Shown: in pieces, positions 8,775-17,584 of the stretch | How the letters are laid out: each line of letters starts with the position of its first letter | How positions within the stretch are numbered: the first letter of the stretch is position 1 | Assembly: GCA_017503645.1 (NCBI GenBank) | Contig: JAFVSR010000063.1 | Coordinates: forward strand, 41,723 to 105,722 | Direction: 5' to 3' | Length of the DNA: 64,000 nucleotides | From: Bacteroidaceae bacterium | GTDB taxonomy: Bacteria; Bacteroidota; Bacteroidia; Bacteroidales; Bacteroidaceae | Made by a program: the position numbers and the translations under genes | The notes under the pieces: model-generated | Seen by the model: only the letters and a program-made list of their open reading frames with translations | Told to the model about the DNA's origin: nothing | The model's database searches: none

Positions 8775-9610
8775 TAGTTTTTATGATACTCTATAAGTCC
8801 GTTTATGGGGCTCTCCACTATGTTGCCTATGGACAATCCCAGGCTTTCGGCGGTCTCTTTTATCTCTTGTGCGAAATTCACGCCTATGCTGCCTATTATG
8901 TGTATGGGCAACCAGGAACGGCGATAAACCATTGTGTTGCGCTGGAAGAATTGTGTGAAACAGTGCACCAGCAGGTTATGTATTTCGGCGTTACTGCGGT
9001 TCTCGTAGAGGAATGGCGCAAAACTAGCCAGGAAACGGTTGGGCAGTGGTTCGTGATATACGCGTTCCAATATGTTTGCTACGGTGAGGTTGTATTGCTT
9101 CAGAAATTTTTCGCGCAACTTTGACGATAGTTGCTTCTTTATGCAGTCGCTCACAAGCTGGCGTCCCAGATGCGCGCCGCTGCCCTCATCGCCCAGTATG
9201 TAGCCAAGTGAAGGGGTATTGTCGGTAATATCCTTTCCGTCATAGAGGCAGGAATTTGAACCGGTGCCCAAAATGCAGGCAATGCCTTCGTCGTGCCCGC
9301 AAAGTGCCCGTGCAGCTGCAAGAAGGTCGCTGTGTATGTGTATGTCGCGTGTAGTGAATATCCTTTCAAGGGCAGTTTGCATTCGTCTGTTGGCATTCTC
9401 ATAGGCACAGCCGGCACCATAAAAATATATGGTCTTTGGTGCTGTGGTATCTATGTTGCCATCGAGTTCCTTTGAAAGTGCGTTGTATATATCATCGGCA
9501 CTCTGCAGAGTGGGGTTGAACCCTTGTGTCTTTACTCGGGTGATTATGCTGTTCCCATCGAACAGAACCCAATCGGTTTTGGTGGAGCCGCAGTCTGCTA
9601 TCAATATCAT
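8774..9610 (-). CDS. BadF/BadG-type amino-sugar kinase (N-acetylglucosamine or MurNAc kinase-like)
   Basis: ATP-dependent sugar kinase of the BadF/BadG/BcrA/BcrD family (ASKHA fold). ATP-binding signatures are ADCGSTKTDW at the N-terminus, GTGSNSCLYDG and LGDEGSGAHLG. Related enzymes phosphorylate GlcNAc, glucosamine or MurNAc; the substrate cannot be read from the sequence. The AmpG-like permease gene directly upstream, also on the minus strand, supports recycling of cell-wall amino sugars. Its own promoter overlaps the end of that permease gene. Length is 278 aa, normal for the short Bacteroidales members. Confidence 0.88.
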   Translation of the reverse strand: MILIADCGSTKTDWVLFDGNSIITRVKTQGFNPTLQSADDIYNALSKELDGNIDTTAPKTIYFYGAGCAYENANRRMQTALERIFTTRDIHIHSDLLAAARALCGHDEGIACILGTGSNSCLYDGKDITDNTPSLGYILGDEGSGAHLGRQLVSDCIKKQLSSKLREKFLKQYNLTVANILERVYHEPLPNRFLASFAPFLYENRSNAEIHNLLVHCFTQFFQRNTMVYRRSWLPIHIIGSIGVNFAQEIKETAESLGLSIGNIVESPINGLIEYHKN

Positions 9611-9635
9611 ATTATATATCTTCTATAATTTTCCG

Positions 9636-9666
9636 CGAAGATACGTCTATTTTTATTTCTTTCCAA
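9636..9666 (-). promoter_or_regulatory. promoter for the kinase-FKBP operon
   Basis: On the minus strand TTG (9664-9666), a 20-nt spacer and TATCTTCG (9636-9643) fit the Bacteroidetes promoter with a TTCG variant of the -7 element. It overlaps the 3' end of the permease gene. Confidence 0.6.
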
Positions 9667-10918
9667 AGTCGGCATCGATTTTTAGCATAGCCGATACTGC
9701 AAAAGTGGCTAAACAACATACCATCACCCACCAGAAGAAGAGCTCATATCCCAGTATCTGCTGTATGTAGCCGCTTATCATTCCGGGGAGCATCATGCCA
9801 AGTGCCATAAATGCGGTGGATATTGCGTAGTGTGCTGTGGGGTATTTGCCTTGTGCAAAATAGATTAGGTATAGCATATAGGCGGTGAAGCCGAACCCGT
9901 AACCCATCTGTTCTATGAATATGCAAAGGTCTATTATCGCTTGGCTGCTCGGTTGCGCCATACTCAGATATACATACACAAGGTCGGGCAGTGAAATTGT
10001 CACAACCATAGGCCATAGCCAATATTTAAGTCCTTTCTTTGATATTGCTATGCCGCCGGCTATGCCACCTATTATGAGGCCTATTACGCCTATGGTGCCG
10101 TATGTGATGCCTATCTGCTCGGTAGATAGTCCCAGGCCGCCCGCCTCGCGGCTGTCGAGCAGGAATGGGTTCAGCAGTTTCACAAGTTGTGCCTCGGGCA
10201 GACGGAACAGCAACATAAATAGCACGGCGGTTACTATACCGGTTTTTTTGAAGTATGATACAAATATCTCCTTGAAGTCGGCTATGGCCTCCTTGAGACC
10301 GCTTATGCTGCGTGATACGTCGTTGGCGGGTGTGGGCAACGCCTTGGCGTGGTAGCCGCCAAGAAGCAGCATAATGGCAGCAGTGGCTGCAAATGTTATA
10401 CTCCAAGCGGTTACTATGGAGCCTGTCTTTTTCTCGAGCAGGCCGGCTACGATTATGAGCACTCCTTGCCCGAATATGGTTGCTATGCGATAGAAGATGC
10501 TGCGTATCCCAGAAAAGAAGGATTGTTGCTCGCCTGTGAGCCCCAGCATATAGAAACCGTCGGCTGCAATGTCGTGCGTGGCCGAGCTGAATGCCATAAG
10601 CCAGAATATTGCAAGCGACCAACGGAAAAAGTCGTTCAATGGCAGAGTGAATGCCACGGCTGCAAGCATAGCGCCCATTACCAGTTGCGTGCCAACAATC
10701 CACAGACGGCGTGTTTTGAGCATCTCCACGATGGGGCTCCAGAAGGGCTTTATCACCCACGGCAGGTAGAGCCAGCTTGTGTAGAGGGCTATGTGGGTGT
10801 TGCTCACGCCCATACGTTTGTATAGTATAACCGATATTACCGTTACGGCAAAGTAGGGGAGTCCTTCGGCGAAATAGAGGGTGGGTATCCAGCTCCAGCC
10901 GCTTTTGTTTTGTTGCAT
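9653..10918 (-). CDS. AmpG-like MFS permease
   Basis: A 421-aa integral membrane protein with about 12 hydrophobic segments. Family signatures of AmpG muropeptide permeases are visible: YFAEGLPYF near the N-terminus, the SWLYLPWVIKPFWSP loop and the ATHDIAADGF motif. AmpG imports GlcNAc-anhydroMurNAc peptides for peptidoglycan recycling; Bacteroidales homologues may take other amino-sugar substrates. The neighbouring BadF-type kinase fits that route. No lytic transglycosylase or NagZ gene is adjacent. Confidence 0.85.
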   Translation of the reverse strand: MQQNKSGWSWIPTLYFAEGLPYFAVTVISVILYKRMGVSNTHIALYTSWLYLPWVIKPFWSPIVEMLKTRRLWIVGTQLVMGAMLAAVAFTLPLNDFFRWSLAIFWLMAFSSATHDIAADGFYMLGLTGEQQSFFSGIRSIFYRIATIFGQGVLIIVAGLLEKKTGSIVTAWSITFAATAAIMLLLGGYHAKALPTPANDVSRSISGLKEAIADFKEIFVSYFKKTGIVTAVLFMLLFRLPEAQLVKLLNPFLLDSREAGGLGLSTEQIGITYGTIGVIGLIIGGIAGGIAISKKGLKYWLWPMVVTISLPDLVYVYLSMAQPSSQAIIDLCIFIEQMGYGFGFTAYMLYLIYFAQGKYPTAHYAISTAFMALGMMLPGMISGYIQQILGYELFFWWVMVCCLATFAVSAMLKIDADFGKK

Positions 10919-10945
10919 AGTGTGTATGTTTGTAAAAATCCTTTG

Positions 10946-10976
10946 CGAAGGTAACTTTTTTCCACTCGTGTGGCAA
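10946..10976 (-). promoter_or_regulatory. promoter for the AmpG-like permease
   Basis: Minus-strand TTG (10974-10976), 20-nt spacer and TACCTTCG (10946-10953). The motif and spacing match the promoter of the downstream kinase gene, which suggests co-regulation. Confidence 0.6.
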
Positions 10977-10984
10977 CTATTTAT

Positions 10985-11028
10985 ATCACAAAAAGCAGGT
11001 TCCCGTGCGGGAACCTGCTTTTTGTGAT
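10985..11028. terminator. 21-bp perfect hairpin terminator after the BspA-like gene
   Basis: Arms 10985-11005 and 11008-11028 pair without mismatch around 2 nt. It lies just past the stop of the minus-strand BspA-like gene and before the permease promoter. Confidence 0.8.
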
Positions 11029-11044
11029 GATTATACGGTGCGGT

Positions 11045-14000
11045 TTACTCTATAACGATTTTTTTACCGTTAATAATGTATATGCCTTTTGTGGGGCTCA
11101 CGGCAATGCGGCCGTTGAGGTCGTAATATACATCTTTTGCACCTTGGAAGGAGTCCTCTGCCTCAATGTCGTAGATGCCGGTGAAGTCCATTTCCACGAT
11201 ATTTGAGAATTTGCCCCAAGTGAGTCTTGCTGATGCTGCTTTATATGCGCTCAAAGAACCTGCAGGTATGTACAATGTTGCATTCGAACGTACGGTACCG
11301 GTGAATGTGCTTGTGCGGATTTTTGCCGGTGTTGTGCTGTTGGAATATATTTCTGTGATGTTGTTACAAGATGTAAAGGCAGCTTCTATAGTACTTACAT
11401 TTTCAGGTATATATAATCTTGTGAGTGCGCTACATCCCTTAAATGCCGATGCTCCAATGGTGGTAACGCTGCCCGGTATGTCGATGCTTGTGAGCGCAGA
11501 ACATTCGCTGAATGTGTTTTCTTCAATTGTTTGCAGGTTGGCCGGAAGATTTACGCTTTCCAATGCAGTGCATCCGCTAAATGCCGATGCTCCAATGGTG
11601 GTAACGCTACTCGGGAAGTCTATGCTTGTGAGTGCTGTGCATCCGCTGAAAGCGCTTTCTTCAATTGTTTCCAGATTGTAAGGAATATTTACGCTTTCCA
11701 ATGCTGTGCATCCCTCAAACGCCGATGCTCTGATGGTGGTAACGCTATTGGGGATGTCAATGCTTGCGAGTGTGGTGCAGCCGTTGAATGCCGATGAACC
11801 GATGTTTGTAATGCTATTGGGGATTGTAATGTTTGTTAGCGTGGTGTTGTAGATGAATGCCGCATTGCTAATTGCTGCAACATCAAATACTTCCCCGTTC
11901 ACTTCAATAGACTCAGGAATCACGACATTGGAATCATTCCCCAAATATTTGTTTATGGCAACGGTGTTTTCTTCCCAAGAAACATACCCTTCCCACCCGG
12001 GCGCATATTCAAAGTCGCCTATTGTGTTTCTTGCAATGATATTAGAAAAATAACTCCGGTAATGGTCGTATGCTTCTATAATTCCTTTGCCTATGCTTAC
12101 AATCAAAGTGCTGCCACCTGTTATGAGTATGGAATTATCTTCTATGGCAGGTGGTGTGGTTGCGTGTGATATAAATGTGCAATCGTCGCCCAACTCTCTA
12201 AATGCATACTCTCCAATGTATGCAAGGCTTTGGGGCAAAACAACTGTGGTTAAGTTTCTGAAACTTGCGCCATCGGCAATGCCTATGGTACCCTCATCTA
12301 CATTGAGTGTCTCTTGTGCAAACTCTCCTTTGCTGCCTATGAGCCAGTTGTTCAAATATAGCAGCCCGTCGGCACAGTTGTTGTACCAAGCTGTGTTCTC
12401 AAATGCGTTACTGCCAATTTTTGTAATACCTTTGTGAAACTTTATTTCGGCAAGTGATGTGCAACCGTAAAATGTTTCATTGTTTATTTGTGTAACATTG
12501 TCGGGGATGGTTATGCTTTTGAGCGATGTGCATCCATAAAAGGCCCCTGAACCAATTTCGGCTACACCGCTGCCAAAATCAATGTTGGTGAGTGCGGTGC
12601 ATCCGCCAAAGGCAGAATCTTCTATGCGTGAAATACTATTGGCTATTTCAATGCCTGTGAGGTGGGTGCACGATGCGAAAATTTCGTTGGCGATATTTTT
12701 TGTTCCCTCTTTTATGGTGATATCTCCCAAATTGTCGCCTTTGTAACCTACCAGCCAGTTGTCTATGTATAGAAGTTTGTCGGTGCAGTTGTTGTATATT
12801 GCTGTGTTGTCAAATGCTCCTTTGCCTATGTATGTCACGCTTTCGGGTATGTTTATTTCGCTCAATTCTGTGCAACCTGCAAAAGCTCCATTGTGTATAT
12901 CTGTAACGCTGCCGGGCAACACCACTTTAGTGATGTTAGCGCCATTTATCTTTTCTCCATAAATTGCTTTTACTCCATCGGGAATAATAAGTTCTCCGCT
13001 CTTTTCTTTTACGGGTTCTCCTGCAATGAGTACTTTGCAATCGCCATATAAATCGAGCGTGGAGTTGTACCAAGCGGCCTCGTTGGTGTAGTCTATTGTT
13101 TTAGGGCGTATGCGGGGTTCTACTGTTGTGAGGTCGGGAATACATAATGAATCTATCTCCAGCGTCTCGTATCTTGTGCCGGGAGGGCTATATGAGAAAC
13201 GTGGTCCAAAGATGTCTTCAAGCGTGTTTACCCCCTCTTTTATGATGAGTTTTTTAAGGTGTGTGCAGCCTTGGAATACTTCAATTTCCTCGGGGCAATT
13301 AAATTGACTCATACCGTTGTCTATTGTAGCCCAATTATAATTTTTGCAGATTGTAAGTTCTTCAAGGTTGTTACAACCGATAAATGCCGATCCTCCAATG
13401 GTTGCATCAAAGTCGGGGAGTTCGACTTTCTTAAGGTTTGTCATTCCTGAAAAGGATTCGGCTCTAATAACAATATGACGCTCATTCTCGGGTGTGTTCT
13501 CATCGGGCTTTTCAAATGATATGCTCTCTGCCGAGCATCCTGCAAAATGGCAGGCTATAATGCGTATTCCTGCCGGTATTACAAGGTTTACAATCTTTTC
13601 TCCATTAAGAACAAGGTCTTTGGGTGCATTGTATGTGCGGGCAAATCCTCCATATGTTTCCTCGGGCAGGCTGGATATGAGGTTGAACAAAGGGTTTGCT
13701 GTGCAGCTTGCTGTGCTCACAAGGCCATTTGCAGCTGTTAAGGCGCCACTGAAGTCTATTTCGCACCAAGCCTTCAAATCGCAGATGTTCACGGTTGTAA
13801 TGGCTGTACACCCGCTGAATGCTCCACTGCCAATGCTCTTCAGGCTTTTAGGAATTGTAACCTCTTTTAATGCGCTGCAATTTGCAAAGGCAGTTACGCC
13901 AATGGTGGTTACACCTTCGGGAATTGAAACAGTGGTGAGATATTGGCAATTGTTAAATCCACCTTTTTTAATTGCAGTTACTTTGTATGTGACATCTTCG

Positions 14001-14188
14001 TAAGTGACTGTTGCGGGAATGTCGGCCACTTCGATGTATCTGTCAGTGGTTCCTGCCTCCACCATTAAGTTTGTTTCGTCGGTGATGATGTAAGTGATTC
14101 CATCAATCTCAAAATTTGCGGCAAAGGCCGTAATGTTAAATAGCAGCAATGCTGCTACAAACAGTTGCTTAAAGTAAAATTTTGCCAT
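11045..14188 (-). CDS. BspA-like leucine-rich-repeat surface protein
   Basis: A 1047-aa secreted protein. The signal peptide is FVAALLLFNITAFA-A. Nearly the whole mature protein consists of ~23-residue TpLRR/LRR_5 repeats with the pattern SAFxGCTxLxSIxIPxSVTxIG, interrupted by a non-repeat insert around residues 700-770. The repeats near the C-terminus are very similar at DNA level (11.4-11.8 kb). The C-terminal 60 residues (YYDLNGRIA, KGIYIINGKKIVIE) match the common short tail of Bacteroidales surface proteins. Family members bind fibronectin, fibrinogen or other partners; no specific ligand can be inferred. It is monocistronic, with a -7-like TAATTTTG on the minus strand at 14229-14236. 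Confidence 0.93.
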   Translation of the reverse strand: MAKFYFKQLFVAALLLFNITAFAANFEIDGITYIITDETNLMVEAGTTDRYIEVADIPATVTYEDVTYKVTAIKKGGFNNCQYLTTVSIPEGVTTIGVTAFANCSALKEVTIPKSLKSIGSGAFSGCTAITTVNICDLKAWCEIDFSGALTAANGLVSTASCTANPLFNLISSLPEETYGGFARTYNAPKDLVLNGEKIVNLVIPAGIRIIACHFAGCSAESISFEKPDENTPENERHIVIRAESFSGMTNLKKVELPDFDATIGGSAFIGCNNLEELTICKNYNWATIDNGMSQFNCPEEIEVFQGCTHLKKLIIKEGVNTLEDIFGPRFSYSPPGTRYETLEIDSLCIPDLTTVEPRIRPKTIDYTNEAAWYNSTLDLYGDCKVLIAGEPVKEKSGELIIPDGVKAIYGEKINGANITKVVLPGSVTDIHNGAFAGCTELSEINIPESVTYIGKGAFDNTAIYNNCTDKLLYIDNWLVGYKGDNLGDITIKEGTKNIANEIFASCTHLTGIEIANSISRIEDSAFGGCTALTNIDFGSGVAEIGSGAFYGCTSLKSITIPDNVTQINNETFYGCTSLAEIKFHKGITKIGSNAFENTAWYNNCADGLLYLNNWLIGSKGEFAQETLNVDEGTIGIADGASFRNLTTVVLPQSLAYIGEYAFRELGDDCTFISHATTPPAIEDNSILITGGSTLIVSIGKGIIEAYDHYRSYFSNIIARNTIGDFEYAPGWEGYVSWEENTVAINKYLGNDSNVVIPESIEVNGEVFDVAAISNAAFIYNTTLTNITIPNSITNIGSSAFNGCTTLASIDIPNSVTTIRASAFEGCTALESVNIPYNLETIEESAFSGCTALTSIDFPSSVTTIGASAFSGCTALESVNLPANLQTIEENTFSECSALTSIDIPGSVTTIGASAFKGCSALTRLYIPENVSTIEAAFTSCNNITEIYSNSTTPAKIRTSTFTGTVRSNATLYIPAGSLSAYKAASARLTWGKFSNIVEMDFTGIYDIEAEDSFQGAKDVYYDLNGRIAVSPTKGIYIINGKKIVIE

Positions 14189-14297
14189 AGTTACTTATTG
14201 TTTATAGTTTGTTTTATATGTTTCTTGACAAAATTAAGCTAAAATAATAGAAATCACCCCCCCATTTGTTAAATTGTGTTAAATACTTGGCGCAACT

Positions 14298-14350
14298 GCA
14301 TAATAATAAAACGAGATGCGGTGCTGCCGCATCTCGTTTTATTATTATGC
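14298..14350. terminator. 24-bp perfect hairpin terminator after gdhA
   Basis: Arms 14298-14321 and 14327-14350 are exact complements around a 5-nt loop (TGCTG). This is the longest perfect stem in the window. It lies 46 nt past the gdhA stop on the minus strand. Confidence 0.85.
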
Positions 14351-14396
14351 TTTTATAGTGAACGCTCCTAAAGTAAGGTAGTTCTTGTATTCGCAA

Positions 14397-15731
14397 TTAT
14401 ACGATACCTTGTGCCATCATTGCTTTGGCTACTTTGAGGAAGCCGGCTACGTTGGCGCCCTTTACATAGTCGATGTAACCATCCTCGCGTGTACCATACT
14501 TTACACAAGCCTGGTGTATGTTGTGCATAATCTCGTGAAGCATTTCGTCAACCTTGGCGCTGCTCCAGTTGATTTTTCCTGAGTTCTGGCTCATCTCGAG
14601 GCCCGATACAGATACACCACCTGCGTTGGATGCCTTGCCGGGAGCATAAAGTATTTTTGCCTCTTGGAATGTGTGGATGGCTGCGGGTGTTGAGGGCATA
14701 TTGGCACCTTCCGATACGGCAATGACACCATTTGCAACAAGTGTCTTGGCGTGATCGCCGTTTATTTCGTTCTGTGTTGCCGAGGGGAGTGCTATGTCGC
14801 CCTTCTCGCCCCAGGGTTTGGCATCGGCCACATATTTGCAACCATATTTGTCGGCATACTCCTTGATGCGGCCGCGGCGCACGTTCTTGAGCTCCATAAT
14901 GAAGTCGAGTTTCTCACGTGTGATACCATCGGGGTCGTAGATGTAACCGTTGGAGTCGCTCATTGTAACAACCTTACCACCGAGCTGGATGATTTTCTCC
15001 ACTGTGTACTGTGCCACGTTGCCCGAACCTGATACAAGGCATACTTTGTCCTTTATGTCCAGGCCGCGTGTCTTTAACATCTCCTGCAGGAAGTAGATGT
15101 TTCCGTAACCTGTTGCTTCGGGGCGTATGAGTGAACCACCGAACTCCAAGCCCTTGCCTGTGAATACACCGTTGAACTGGCGTGTGAGTTTCTTGTACAT
15201 ACCGAACATATAACCAACCTCGCGGCCGCCAACGCCTATGTCGCCTGCGGGAACGTCCATATCGGGGCCTATGTTACGCCACAACTCGGTGATGAAGGCT
15301 TGGCAGAAACGCATAACCTCGGCATCGCTCTTGCCTTTGGGGTCGAAGTCGGAACCTCCTTTGGCGCCACCCATAGGAAGGGTGGTGAGTGAGTTTTTGA
15401 ATGTCTGCTCAAAAGCGAGGTATTTGAGAATACCCACGTTTACAGAGGGATGGAAACGGATACCGCCTTTGTAGGGGCCTATGGCGTTGTTGTGCTGCAC
15501 GCGGTAGCCGGTGTTCACCTGCACGTTGCCTTTGTCGTCGGTCCAGGTTACACGGAATGTGAATACTCTGTCGGGGATGCAAAGGCGCTCGATGAGGTTG
15601 TTTGCCTCAAACTCGGGGTGTTTGTTGTACTCCTCCTCAATGGAGTTAAGCACCTCTTCTACTGCCTGAAAATACTCGGGCTCGTTGGGGAATCTCTTTT
15701 TTAGGTTCTCAAGTGTAGTTTCTACTTTCAT
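14397..15731 (-). CDS. gdhA: NADP-specific glutamate dehydrogenase
   Basis: Cytosolic reductive amination of 2-oxoglutarate to glutamate, the main ammonia-assimilation enzyme in gut Bacteroidales. The 444-aa length matches the hexameric family. Seen: YRVQHNNAIGPYKGGIRFHP, the catalytic-lysine motif PMGGAKGGSDFDPKGK, DVPAGDIGVGGREVGYM, the Rossmann segment SGSGNVAQY and EGANMPSTPAA. It is a single-gene unit with a ~105-nt leader and a strong terminator. Confidence 0.97.
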   Translation of the reverse strand: MKVETTLENLKKRFPNEPEYFQAVEEVLNSIEEEYNKHPEFEANNLIERLCIPDRVFTFRVTWTDDKGNVQVNTGYRVQHNNAIGPYKGGIRFHPSVNVGILKYLAFEQTFKNSLTTLPMGGAKGGSDFDPKGKSDAEVMRFCQAFITELWRNIGPDMDVPAGDIGVGGREVGYMFGMYKKLTRQFNGVFTGKGLEFGGSLIRPEATGYGNIYFLQEMLKTRGLDIKDKVCLVSGSGNVAQYTVEKIIQLGGKVVTMSDSNGYIYDPDGITREKLDFIMELKNVRRGRIKEYADKYGCKYVADAKPWGEKGDIALPSATQNEINGDHAKTLVANGVIAVSEGANMPSTPAAIHTFQEAKILYAPGKASNAGGVSVSGLEMSQNSGKINWSSAKVDEMLHEIMHNIHQACVKYGTREDGYIDYVKGANVAGFLKVAKAMMAQGIV

Positions 15732-16138
15732 ATTATTGCTTTTTTAATTTCTTCGTGGTATGCAGCTCGCGTTGCAAACTGTCGGAAAAGTTAATAATTG
15801 TATAAATTCCTATCACAAATGACCGCTCTTTCTTTTGTGGTCGCGCAAAGTTAATGTATGATTTTGAAAAAATGAAGAAATGCAAGCGTTTTTTTGAAAA
15901 AACAAGAAAAAAGTTTGTTTTATCGTGAGTTTTCGGGCTGTTTTTCCAATAAAACGCGATAAAAAGAGCAATTTGTCTTAAAAATGCTGTTTGTTTTGAC
16001 AAATGTGTGCCAAATGGCAGCTGCAGTTGTCATATTGATGTTTAATTGTCAATATTCATTAAATAAAATGCAAAGGGCTTCAGTTTTTGGTAAACTTAAC
16101 GTATCTTCGCAAAAACGACTGTATAATATAAGGGTAAT
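15732..16138. other. divergent intergenic region between gdhA and the APH-RapZ gene
   Basis: No convincing gene is present. It holds the gdhA promoter-like site TAACTTTG on the minus strand (15846-15853) and, for the plus-strand gene, TATCTTCG at 16102-16109; neither has a TTG at the usual distance. The middle is A/T-rich. Confidence 0.45.
15846..15853 (-). promoter_or_regulatory. gdhA -7 element
   Basis: TAACTTTG on the minus strand, matching TAnnTTTG, about 115 nt before the gdhA start. No TTG lies at the usual -33 distance, so this is a partial match. Confidence 0.45.
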
Positions 16139-17563
16139 ATGATTGCCACTCTGAATGATTTGTTTGAAAATGTTGCCGGCTGCCGTGCTGTTTCGGTTGT
16201 GAAGTTGTCGGGTGATGGCTCCAACCGCTCCTATTATAGAATGTGCGCGGGCGATGTGTCGCTCATTGGTGTCGTGGGCACTTGCGTGGAGGAGAATGCA
16301 GCCTTCGTTGCTATGAGTGAACGTTTCTTGGCCTGTGGGGTGGATGCTCCGCGGGTGCTTGCTGTGTCGGCCTGCGGTTTGTGCTATGTGCAGGAGGATT
16401 TGGGCGATGTATCGCTTTTTGCTTATATGAAGGAGTCGCGCGATGCGGGTTGCTTCCTGGGCAAGGATGTGGATATGTTGTGCAGGGTAATGTCGGTGTT
16501 GCCGCGTATTCAGTTCGACGTGGCTGCCGGTTTCGATTTCTCAAAATGCTACCCCGTGGCACAGTTTGACAGGCGTACGGTGATGTGGGACCTCAACTAT
16601 TTCAAATACTGTTTCCTCAAAGGTGTGGGCGTGGAATTCAACGAGAGCCTGCTCGAGGATGAATTTGAGAAACTGGCAGTTCTGTTGCTGAGCGATTGCG
16701 GAAACACCTTTATGTACAGGGATTTCCAGTCGCGCAACGTGATGATACACGACGGCCGTCCATTCTTCATAGATTTCCAGGGAGGGCGCAGAGGGCCCAT
16801 TTACTACGACGTGGCCTCGTTTGTGGGGCAGGCACGTGCCTGCTACACGCCCGATGTGGTTGAACGGATGGTGGATGCATACCTGTGTGCATTGGATGAA
16901 TATATCCACGTGGAGCGTGCTGCTTTTATGCGTGCGCTCACTCTGTTTCGCGTGTTCCGCCTGTTGCAGAATTTGGGAACCTATGGCTTCAGAGGGCTCT
17001 ATGAACATAAAAAGGCTTTTGTTGAAACCATCCCCGGCGCGCTTGCGCAACTAACGGAGCAGCTTGCCCTTTTGCGGGGTGAGTTTCCATATATGGCTCG
17101 TTTGGTGGCAGAAATAGCGGCGCTGCCTATGTTTGTGAAACAGCAGCAGGATGGCCTCACCGTGGATGTTATGAGTTTTTCTTATCGTCGCGGAATACCC
17201 GACGATTATTCGGGCAACGGCGGTGGTTTTGTGTTCGACTGCCGCGCCATACACAACCCCGGACGCTACGAACCATATAAAAAACTGTGTGGGATGGACA
17301 AGCCTGTGATGGAGTTTCTTGAGAGGGAGAGCAATATTGCTGCCTTCCTTGAAAATGCTTACGCGCTTGTGGATAATATGGTGGATACTTATAAAAAGCG
17401 CGGTTTCACCCATATACAGGTGTGCTGCGGGTGCACGGGTGGGCAGCATCGCTCGGTGTATAGTGCCGAACATATTGCCCGCCACGTTGCCGAGAAGTTT
17501 GGCGTGCGTGTTGTGGTAACGCACAAAATGCTTAATAAAAAATATGTGATTGATGCAAAATAA
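16139..17563 (+). CDS. aminoglycoside-phosphotransferase-like (AmgK-like) kinase fused to RapZ C-terminal domain
   Basis: A 474-aa two-domain protein. Residues ~1-330 have the APH/choline-kinase fold: SGDGSNRSYYR as the nucleotide loop, YVQEDLGD hinge, the catalytic segment YRDFQSRNVM near residue 193 and IDFQGGRRGP with the metal-binding Asp. This resembles AmgK, the anomeric MurNAc/GlcNAc kinase of cell-wall recycling. Residues ~338-474 match the RapZ C-terminal domain (SFSYRRGIP, DCRAIHNPGRY, CGCTGGQHRSV), which in E. coli senses glucosamine-6-phosphate and binds sRNA. The RapZ P-loop ATPase half is absent. The fusion ties sugar phosphorylation to an amino-sugar sensor domain; its real activity is untested. 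The M18 peptidase gene follows after 21 nt. Confidence 0.88.
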   Translation: MIATLNDLFENVAGCRAVSVVKLSGDGSNRSYYRMCAGDVSLIGVVGTCVEENAAFVAMSERFLACGVDAPRVLAVSACGLCYVQEDLGDVSLFAYMKESRDAGCFLGKDVDMLCRVMSVLPRIQFDVAAGFDFSKCYPVAQFDRRTVMWDLNYFKYCFLKGVGVEFNESLLEDEFEKLAVLLLSDCGNTFMYRDFQSRNVMIHDGRPFFIDFQGGRRGPIYYDVASFVGQARACYTPDVVERMVDAYLCALDEYIHVERAAFMRALTLFRVFRLLQNLGTYGFRGLYEHKKAFVETIPGALAQLTEQLALLRGEFPYMARLVAEIAALPMFVKQQQDGLTVDVMSFSYRRGIPDDYSGNGGGFVFDCRAIHNPGRYEPYKKLCGMDKPVMEFLERESNIAAFLENAYALVDNMVDTYKKRGFTHIQVCCGCTGGQHRSVYSAEHIARHVAEKFGVRVVVTHKMLNKKYVIDAK

Positions 17564-17584
17564 TTAAACGATAAATATTTTATT

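Noticed and set aside
15733-16002. 89-codon minus-strand frame upstream of gdhA
   Set aside because: It covers the gdhA promoter region, is A/T-driven (many Phe/Lys/Ile) and shows no domain.
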